A stretch of 64,000 bases of DNA from Gaiellasilicea sp963705515. GTDB lineage: Bacteria; Actinomycetota; Thermoleophilia; Gaiellales; Gaiellaceae. The DNA lies in assembly GCA_963705515.1 (NCBI GenBank), contig CAVPJV010000001.1, forward strand, positions 124,001 to 188,000, written 5' to 3'. Under the pieces are notes generated by a model, which saw nothing but the letters and a program-made list of their open reading frames with translations, made no database searches and was not told the DNA's origin. The position numbers and the translations under genes were made by a program. Position 1 is the stretch's first letter; the number at the start of each line of letters is the position of its first letter. Positions 58,362 to 64,000 of the stretch are shown piece by piece.

Positions 58362-58368
58362 TTTCTGC

Positions 58369-58731
58369 GTGGAATCGCAGGAGCCGCGGCGGGGGTCGCT
58401 GATCATGGGGGACGAGCTGCTCGAGGAGCACGTCTTCGAGTGGGTCGACGACACCGTCGACGACCACGCGGGTTGGTTCTGCGTCCGGACCGATCCGTTC
58501 CCGTGCCCGGCGAACGGCTGCACGTTCGTGGCCGACTTCATGACCGCGGCGCATCTCGTCCTCGTCTGGGAGGAGCGCGACGATCCGAACCTGCTCTGGC
58601 ACGCGCAGCGCGCGATGGAAGTCGGCCGCAACCCGCGGGTCGTCCCGTACGAGAACGGCTTCGGGCCGAGCGCGTCGTACTACGCGTGGGAAGCCGCAGG
58701 CAGGCCCGTCCACGCAGTTCGTGGCCGATAA
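58369..58731 (+). CDS. Hypothetical protein with CPANGC motif, 120 residues
   Basis: I do not recognise a named family. The start GTG 58369 lies behind a -10 element; ATG 58405 (MGDELLEEHVFEWVDDTVDD) is an alternative. The sequence has a cysteine cluster (WFCVRTDPFPCPANGCTFVA) that looks like a small metal-binding knuckle, then the Trp-rich AAHLVLVWEERDDPNLLWHA and a C-terminal PYENGFGPSASYYAWEAAGR. It is soluble and has no signal peptide. Its end overlaps the GCS2 ligase start by 11 bases, so the two are probably co-translated. Confidence 0.7.
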   Translation: MESQEPRRGSLIMGDELLEEHVFEWVDDTVDDHAGWFCVRTDPFPCPANGCTFVADFMTAAHLVLVWEERDDPNLLWHAQRAMEVGRNPRVVPYENGFGPSASYYAWEAAGRPVHAVRGR

Positions 58732-59644
58732 CTTCGGCCGCAGCCTGACGCTCGGCGTCGAGGAGGAGCTGATGCTGCTCGACCCGGTGTCGTTCGCGCT
58801 CGCGCCGGGGGTGGAGCGGCTGCTGCCGCAGGAGGGGCTGAAGACCGAGCTCTTCTCCTGCCTGGTCGAGACGAACACGCCGGTCTGCGCGACCGCGGCC
58901 GCAGCGCTGGACGAGCTGCGCCGGCTCCGCCGCCTCGTCGCCGAGGGCGCGGAGCGCGAGGGACTCGTCGTCGCGGCGTCCGGCTCGCATCCCTTCTCGA
59001 TCCCCGAGGAGCAGCGGATCGTCGACGAGCCCCGGTACGTGAAGATGGTCGGGGAGCTGGGTGCGATCGCGAAAGGCCAGCTCGTCTGCGGCCTCCACGT
59101 CCACGTCGGGATGGAGAGCTTCGATGCCTGCCTCCGCACACTCGCCGGGATCCGGCCGTGGCTGCCGGCGTTGCTCGAGCTTTCGGCGAACTCGCCGTAC
59201 CTCGCCGGCGACGACACCGGAGCCCTCTCGTCGCGGCTCTTGAGGCTGCGACAGCTGCCCCGCGGCGGCCCGCCGCCACGGCTGGAGACGGTCGCGGACT
59301 GGAAGGCGGCGGTCGCCGCTGCCGACGTCGACTACACCCGGATCTGGTGGGACGCGCGGCCGCATCCGCGGCTCGGAACGCTCGAGGTCAGGATCGTCGA
59401 CCAGGCGACGTCCGTCGAACGGGCGGCGGCACTCGTCGCGCTCGTGCAGGCGCTTTGCGCGGAGCCGCCGGAGCCCGGGTCGGAGCTCCTCGACGCCGTC
59501 GAGCCCGCCGCGCGCGAGCTCGGCACCTGGGAGCTCGTCGAGAGTCTGCGCGAGCCCGTCGAGGCCCTGCGCCAGCTGGAGGTCGGCCGTCGGGACGGCC
59601 TCGGGGCGGTTGCGGCCGATCTTGTGCGACGCTCGGCGGCATGA
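58721..59644 (+). CDS. Carboxylate-amine ligase, GCS2 (YbdK-like) family
   Basis: The 307-residue enzyme belongs to the glutamate-cysteine ligase type 2 family, which forms a peptide bond between a carboxylate and an amine using ATP. It has LTLGVEEELMLLDPVSFALA, the Mg-binding ELFSCLVETNTPVC, VCGLHVHVGMESFDACLRTL and LLELSANSPYLAGDDTG. It is shorter than typical YbdK (about 370 residues), mainly through a reduced C-terminal part. In actinobacteria related enzymes act in ergothioneine or other thiol biosynthesis, but this one has no such neighbours. Its stop overlaps the ABC permease start (ATGA). Confidence 0.88.
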   Translation: MADNFGRSLTLGVEEELMLLDPVSFALAPGVERLLPQEGLKTELFSCLVETNTPVCATAAAALDELRRLRRLVAEGAEREGLVVAASGSHPFSIPEEQRIVDEPRYVKMVGELGAIAKGQLVCGLHVHVGMESFDACLRTLAGIRPWLPALLELSANSPYLAGDDTGALSSRLLRLRQLPRGGPPPRLETVADWKAAVAAADVDYTRIWWDARPHPRLGTLEVRIVDQATSVERAAALVALVQALCAEPPEPGSELLDAVEPAARELGTWELVESLREPVEALRQLEVGRRDGLGAVAADLVRRSAA

Positions 59645-62640
59645 GGAGCCTTCGCGCCGTCCTCTATCCGCTCCGCCTCGTCGGCGCCCGGCTGGGTCGT
59701 CGCAGCGCGCCCGTCGTCCTCGTCGTGCTCGGGATCGCGGCGGGCGCCGCTGTCGTCATCGGCGGCCGCGCGGGAGCGCTCGTCGCGCAGGACCGCGCCG
59801 TCGCGCAGGCGGTGGAGCGGATCCCGGACGGTCAGCGCTCGGTCCGCGCGGTCTGGTTCGGCCTCCCGGGTCTGGGCGAGGAGGCGCACGCCAAGCTCGA
59901 CGTGCGGGCGCGCGACGCGCTCGCGGCGGTCGGCGTCGCGCGGCCGACCTCACTCGTCCTCTTCCGCGAGACCACCATCGCCGGCACCTTCGCAGGGCTC
60001 GGCGGCGTCGAGAACCTCGGCCGCTGGGTGACGCTGCGCTCCGGCCGGCTGCCGCGGGCGTGCACGGCGGAGCGCTGTGAGGTCCTCCGGCTCCGCGGCC
60101 AGGGCCGCTTGCCGCAGCCGGACGGCCTGAACCTCGTCGAGGTGGGGGAGGCGGTGCTCGACAACCGCGTCCTCTTCGGCGACTTCCTGCCGCCGACCGA
60201 CAATGCGCTCGCCGAAGCCGAGGTCAGCCCCTCGCTCGCGCGCGCGGCCGGCTACCACCGCCCGCCCCCGCCGCCGCTCTTCCTGGCCGAAGGCGCCGAC
60301 GTGCTCGCCGCCGCACCGGCGCTCGACCGCATCTTCCGCAGCTATGCCTGGGTGGCGCCGCTCCGTGCGGGCGCGCCGCGGCTCTGGGAGATCGACGATC
60401 TCGCCGACCACGTCGCGACGGCGCGCTCGGAGCTGCAGTCCCGCTCGTTCTCGTTCGACCTGCTCGCGCCGGTCGAGGAGCTGCGCGAGGCGCAGGCGAC
60501 GACCCGTGCGGCCGGCCGCCGGCTCGGCGTCGTCGGCGGCGAGGCGGCCGCGTTGCTCTTCGCCTTTGCGCTGCTGGCGGCGATGACCCTCCGCCCCGAC
60601 CTGCTCGCCACCCGCCGCCGGCTCGCCTGGTACGGCGCGCGCGGCTGGCAGCTCGCGCTCGTGACCGTCGCCGAGTCGGCCGCTCTGGCTGTCGTCGGGA
60701 CGGCGATTGGGCTCGTCGTCGGTCTGCTCGGTGGGGCCGTCGTGGCGCAGCGAGCCGGCGTCCCGGTGACAGACGTCCTCACGCGCAGCGTCCTCTCCGG
60801 AGAAGGGATCGCGCTCGCAACCATCGTGGCGGCCGCGGCGACTGCCGTTCTGGTCGGCGTGGTGGCGGCGCGGTCCTCGCAGGCCCGGTTCGGCCTCCTC
60901 GACGCCGCCGCGGTCGCGGCCGTCGTCCTGGTTGCGCTCGAAGTCACCCGCGGCGACGGCGACGGCGATCTCCCGCTGCTGCTGCCGGCGCTCGTGACGT
61001 TCGCCGCGGCGGTCCTCGTCGCCCGGCTGCTCCGGCCCACCCTCCGTCTTGTCGAGCGGCTTGCCCGTGGCCGCTCGCTCGGGCTCCGGATCGCATCGCT
61101 CTCGCTCGCCCGCAACCCGGGTTACGCGGTCGCTGCCACCGCCTTCCTCGTCGTCAGCTTCGGGCTCGCGCTCTTCGCCGAGAGCTACCGGGCGACGCTG
61201 GCCCGCGGCGAGCGCGACCAGGCGGCGCACCAGGTGCCGCTCGACTACGTCGTCCGTGAAGACCTGCGGCGGTTGATCCCGGTGCAGGACGCCGCGCCGA
61301 TCGCGCGCTTCGCAGCGCTGCCCGGCGTCGAGGCGGCGCCCGTGCTTCGTCTGACCGGCGGGGTCGGGCGGCTGGAAGGCGAGAGCGGGATCACGCTGCT
61401 CGGCATCGATCCCGGCGAGCTCGCGCACCTGAACGGCTGGCGCGACAGCGAGACGCCGGCGTCGCGGCAACGGCTGGCGGCCCGGATCGAGGCGACCGCG
61501 GCCCGGAACGGCCCCCGGCTCGGCCGCACGCTGCGGGCTCGGGTCGCCGGCGGCCCGGTACGCCTCTTCGCCGAGATCGAGGGCCGGACGGGCCGCTTCT
61601 CCCGCGTCCGCCTCGGCGACCCGCTGCCCGCTGAGGCTCGTGGCGGCCGGCTCGCCGGGATCGCAATCGAGCCCGACACCAGGCTGCAGGAACGCGGCGC
61701 CGACGCGGGGCAGGCGCTGCCCGGAACTGTGTCGATCGAGCTCCCCGACATCCCCGGGGGCATCTCCGACTGGGTCGGTGTCGGCGGCGCGAGGATCGAC
61801 GGCTCGACCGTGCACTACACGCTCACCAACGCCGTCGCGACGCGGATCAGGCCGCGGCAGCCGACCGCACCGCTGCCGGTGCTCGCAACGCCGCGTCTCG
61901 CCGCCGCCGCGGACGACGCCGGCCTGCTCCCGCTCCAGATCGCGGGTGAGCGGATGACCGTGCGGGTGGTCGGGACGATCGGCCGCTTTCCTGGCGTCGA
62001 CGGCCAGGCGGTCGTCGGGGACGGCGAGGCGCTCGCGGCAGCCGTGAATCTCGCGCGGCCGGGCGCCGCCCGGGTGAACGAGGTCTGGCTGCGCCTTCGC
62101 GACCCCGGTGCGGCGGGGGAAGTGGATCGCTCGCTCGCCGCCAAGCCGTTCGACGTGCTCTCGATCCAGTCGCGTCAGGCGCTGGAGGCGGACGCACGCC
62201 GCGACCCGATCGCCCACGGGACACTGCTCGCGCTGACCGTTGCTGCGATCGTCGCGCTCGGCCTCGCTCTCGCCGGGATCCTGCTGACGGTGCTCGGCGA
62301 CCTGCGTGACGAGAGCGGTGAGCTGCTCGACCTCGAGGCGCAGGGCGCGTCGCCGTCGCTGCTGCGGCGGATCGTGCGCCTGCGCGCGCTCACCGTGGCG
62401 GCAGCCGGCCTCCTCGCGGGCGCGCTCGCCGGCATCGCGCTCGCCGCCGTCGTCACCGACCTCGTCGGCCTGACCGCACGAGCGACGGCTCCCGAGCCGC
62501 CACTCGTGCTCGACGTCGACGCGTTGGTCGTGGTGGCCGCCGCCGCGCTCTACGCACTCGCGGCCGCCGGGCTGATCCTGCTCGCGACTCGGCGGGCGTT
62601 CTCCGCCCCGGCGCCCCCGCGTGCGGAGGTGCTCGATTGA
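59641..62640 (+). CDS. FtsX-like ABC transporter permease, 999 residues
   Basis: This large membrane protein has two FtsX-type permease modules. The first begins after a signal-like helix (SAPVVLVVLGIAAGAAVVIG) with a big extracytoplasmic domain, then four helices from AAALLFAFALLAAMTLRPDL. The second starts at YAVAATAFLVVSFGLALFAE, has another extracytoplasmic domain (LIPVQDAAPIARFAALPGVE) and ends with three helices (LLALTVAAIVALGLALAGIL and onward). Such MacB/LolC-like permeases move lipids, lipoproteins or peptides across or out of the membrane, or act mechanically. It overlaps the ligase gene at the front and the ATPase gene (TTGA) at the end. Confidence 0.9.
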   Translation: MRSLRAVLYPLRLVGARLGRRSAPVVLVVLGIAAGAAVVIGGRAGALVAQDRAVAQAVERIPDGQRSVRAVWFGLPGLGEEAHAKLDVRARDALAAVGVARPTSLVLFRETTIAGTFAGLGGVENLGRWVTLRSGRLPRACTAERCEVLRLRGQGRLPQPDGLNLVEVGEAVLDNRVLFGDFLPPTDNALAEAEVSPSLARAAGYHRPPPPPLFLAEGADVLAAAPALDRIFRSYAWVAPLRAGAPRLWEIDDLADHVATARSELQSRSFSFDLLAPVEELREAQATTRAAGRRLGVVGGEAAALLFAFALLAAMTLRPDLLATRRRLAWYGARGWQLALVTVAESAALAVVGTAIGLVVGLLGGAVVAQRAGVPVTDVLTRSVLSGEGIALATIVAAAATAVLVGVVAARSSQARFGLLDAAAVAAVVLVALEVTRGDGDGDLPLLLPALVTFAAAVLVARLLRPTLRLVERLARGRSLGLRIASLSLARNPGYAVAATAFLVVSFGLALFAESYRATLARGERDQAAHQVPLDYVVREDLRRLIPVQDAAPIARFAALPGVEAAPVLRLTGGVGRLEGESGITLLGIDPGELAHLNGWRDSETPASRQRLAARIEATAARNGPRLGRTLRARVAGGPVRLFAEIEGRTGRFSRVRLGDPLPAEARGGRLAGIAIEPDTRLQERGADAGQALPGTVSIELPDIPGGISDWVGVGGARIDGSTVHYTLTNAVATRIRPRQPTAPLPVLATPRLAAAADDAGLLPLQIAGERMTVRVVGTIGRFPGVDGQAVVGDGEALAAAVNLARPGAARVNEVWLRLRDPGAAGEVDRSLAAKPFDVLSIQSRQALEADARRDPIAHGTLLALTVAAIVALGLALAGILLTVLGDLRDESGELLDLEAQGASPSLLRRIVRLRALTVAAAGLLAGALAGIALAAVVTDLVGLTARATAPEPPLVLDVDALVVVAAAALYALAAAGLILLATRRAFSAPAPPRAEVLD

Positions 62641-64000
62641 GCGCGCTCGTCCGGCTCGAGGACGTCTTCCGCGTCTACCCCTCCCCGGAAGGCGGCGTTG
62701 CGGCGCTGCAGGGACTCAGCCTCGCGGTTGAGCAGGGAGAGCTCTGCGTCGTGCTCGGGCCGAGCGGCTCGGGGAAGTCGACGCTGCTGCGGATCGTCGC
62801 CGGCTTCGACCGCGCGTCGGCCGGCTCGGTCCGCGTCGCCGGCGTCGACGTCGGCGCGCTCGGCGGCTGGGCCGCGGCCCGGTTCCGCTCGCGGGCGATC
62901 GGGTACGCCGACCAGCACTACTGGCGCGCGCTGGCGGGCGAGCTGACGGCGCGCGAGCTCGTCGGGATCCAGCTCGGTCTGGCCGGCGCGGCGGCCGCGG
63001 AGCGCCACGCACGCGCGGACGAGCTGCTCGAACGCGTCGGTCTCGGCTCCCGCCGCGACGCGCATCCGCGCGAGCTCTCCGGCGGCGAGCAGCAGCGGGT
63101 CGCGCTGTGCGCCGCGCTCGCGAGCGGCCCCGCGCTGCTGATCGCCGACGAGCCGACCGGCGAGCTCGATGCGGTGACCGCCAGGGAGGTGCTCGCGTTG
63201 ATCGCGGAGCTGGTGCGCGAGTCGGGCGGCACCGCCCTCGTCGTCAGCCACGACCCGGCCTCGGCCGAGCGGGCCGACCGCGTCATCCATGTCCGCGACG
63301 GCCGCATCTCCGACGAGCGCGTCGCCGGTGTCTCCGGCGACGGCGCGATCGTCGTCGGCCGCGGCGGCTGGCTCCGGCTTCCCGAGGACGTGCTCCGCTC
63401 GGCAGGAATCGACCGCCATGCGACGGCCGAGCTCCGCGGCCGCGCGGTCGTTCTCGAACCGACGGGACCTTGTGTTTCTGAAACACAAGCTCCCCTCGCT
63501 CCTGGCAACCAAGCCGTTCCAGAGCCGCCGGAGGGCGCAAGTGTTTCTGAAACACAAAGTCTCTCGCCCGTCGTCGCGGTGAGGGGATTGACAAAGCGGT
63601 TCGGCGCGGCGACGCCGTTCGAGGGGCTCGACGCCGACTTCGCGGCCGGGAAGCTGACGGTCGTGACCGGGCCGTCCGGCTCGGGAAAGACGACGCTGCT
63701 GCTCCTGCTCGCCGGGCTCGAGCTGCCCGATGAGGGCGAGGTGCTGCTCGACGGCGTCTCGCTCGGCGGGGTCGACCGCGCCGGACGGGCTGAGCTGCGC
63801 CGGACGCGGCTCGCGTTCGTCGGCCAGACCGCGGGGCTGACGCCCTTCCTCGGCGCGCGCGAGAACGTCGAGCTCGCGCTCGAGCTGCGCGGGCTCCCGA
63901 GCGACGGCGCGGAGCCGGCGCTCGCCGCCGTCGGGCTCGCCGAGCACGCCGATCGCCCCGTCGCCGAGCTCTCGGCGGGTCAGCGTGAGCGGGCCGCCCT
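62637..64000 (+). CDS. Tandem ABC ATPase, two nucleotide-binding domains (runs off the end)
   Basis: The TTG at 62637 overlaps the permease stop and begins SALVRLEDVFRVYPSPEGGV. The first domain is complete: Walker A GPSGSGKST, signature LSGGEQQR, Walker B LLIADEPTGELDA, switch VVSHDPASAERADRV. A linker with two VSETQ blocks (encoded by palindromes at 63469 and 63541) leads to a second domain, VRGLTKRFGAATPFEGLDAD, with Walker A GPSGSGKTT and the start of a signature LSAGQRERAAL before the window ends. LolD/MacB-type ATPases are normally single-domain proteins that dimerise; here both halves are fused, matching the two-module permease. Confidence 0.9.
   Translation, partial: MSALVRLEDVFRVYPSPEGGVAALQGLSLAVEQGELCVVLGPSGSGKSTLLRIVAGFDRASAGSVRVAGVDVGALGGWAAARFRSRAIGYADQHYWRALAGELTARELVGIQLGLAGAAAAERHARADELLERVGLGSRRDAHPRELSGGEQQRVALCAALASGPALLIADEPTGELDAVTAREVLALIAELVRESGGTALVVSHDPASAERADRVIHVRDGRISDERVAGVSGDGAIVVGRGGWLRLPEDVLRSAGIDRHATAELRGRAVVLEPTGPCVSETQAPLAPGNQAVPEPPEGASVSETQSLSPVVAVRGLTKRFGAATPFEGLDADFAAGKLTVVTGPSGSGKTTLLLLLAGLELPDEGEVLLDGVSLGGVDRAGRAELRRTRLAFVGQTAGLTPFLGARENVELALELRGLPSDGAEPALAAVGLAEHADRPVAELSAGQRERAA
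63469..63559. repeat. Two palindromes GTGTTTCTGAAACAC, 69 bp apart, inside coding sequence
   Basis: The 21-bp sequence at 63469-63489 is a perfect palindrome with a central T. A second copy with the same 15-bp core starts at 63541, exactly 69 bases (23 codons) after the first core at 63472, so both encode VSETQ in frame. This looks like a small palindromic element that inserted in the interdomain linker. Confidence 0.75.

Noticed and set aside
57265..58368. Upstream extension of the 58369 gene across the patatin gene
   Set aside because: The extension is the antisense of a clear patatin phospholipase and has no ribosome site or similarity.

Overview
The window is 64 kb of very GC-rich DNA with short intergenic gaps, many GTG starts and tight ATGA/TGATG/GTGA overlaps. 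Gene content and codon use fit a high-GC actinobacterium, most likely class Thermoleophilia (Gaiellales/Solirubrobacterales type); this placement is inferred because no rRNA or ribosomal protein gene is present. Many chromosomal genes have a TAnnnT-type -10 only 6-8 bases before the start codon and no Shine-Dalgarno sequence, so leaderless transcripts appear common. A few genes, including the accessory ones at 34-37 kb, instead have strong AGGAGG sites.

Layout. 1-8.7 kb: a truncated GAF-GGDEF protein, a polar amino acid ABC importer (ATPase, binding protein, two permeases), a secreted protein of nine two-cysteine Ig-like repeats and a membrane diguanylate cyclase. 8.7-14 kb: a YihY/BrkB membrane protein, a DUF2182-DUF1326 pair, glpD and glpK. 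14-22.3 kb: a five-gene peptide ABC importer on the minus strand, then an acetamidase/formamidase and a proline-iminopeptidase-type hydrolase on the plus strand, which together look like peptide and amide scavenging. 22.3-29 kb: a 1311-residue SARP-adenylate cyclase-NTPase-TPR regulator, opposite a 64-residue ORF that lies behind four heptamers at 11-bp period, then an MFS exporter and a lipoprotein. 29-34.7 kb: a secreted clan-A glycoside hydrolase broken by about a dozen indels, a cNMP-thioredoxin-reductase fusion, a CDF metal transporter and a membrane protein.

The most notable region is 35,219-38,166. It is a 2.9-kb island inserted in the 3' half of tRNA-Arg(CCT) and bounded by a 41-bp direct repeat. 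It holds a small TIR protein with an intact catalytic glutamate, a TIR-RDD membrane fusion whose corresponding glutamate is asparagine, and a decayed GH24 lysozyme. An Mrr N-terminal fragment lies just outside. No integrase is visible. I regard the TIR / TIR-RDD pair as the best candidate for an undescribed, probably defensive, system.

38.2-64 kb is mostly housekeeping: dienelactone hydrolase, alpha-glucan phosphorylase, DUF4389 protein, typA, an ABC-2 exporter, sixA, a PhzF-like protein, a TPP-riboswitch-controlled cytX operon, acnA, a secreted HELVH protein, bolA-grxD, a HtrA protease, a patatin, a GCS2 ligase, and a FtsX-like permease with a tandem ABC ATPase that runs off the end.

Seven otherwise conserved genes carry frame breaks of one extra base, and one gene carries about a dozen. 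Draft-assembly error is a serious possibility, so I annotate these as genes with frameshifts rather than as proven pseudogenes, except where decay is obvious.
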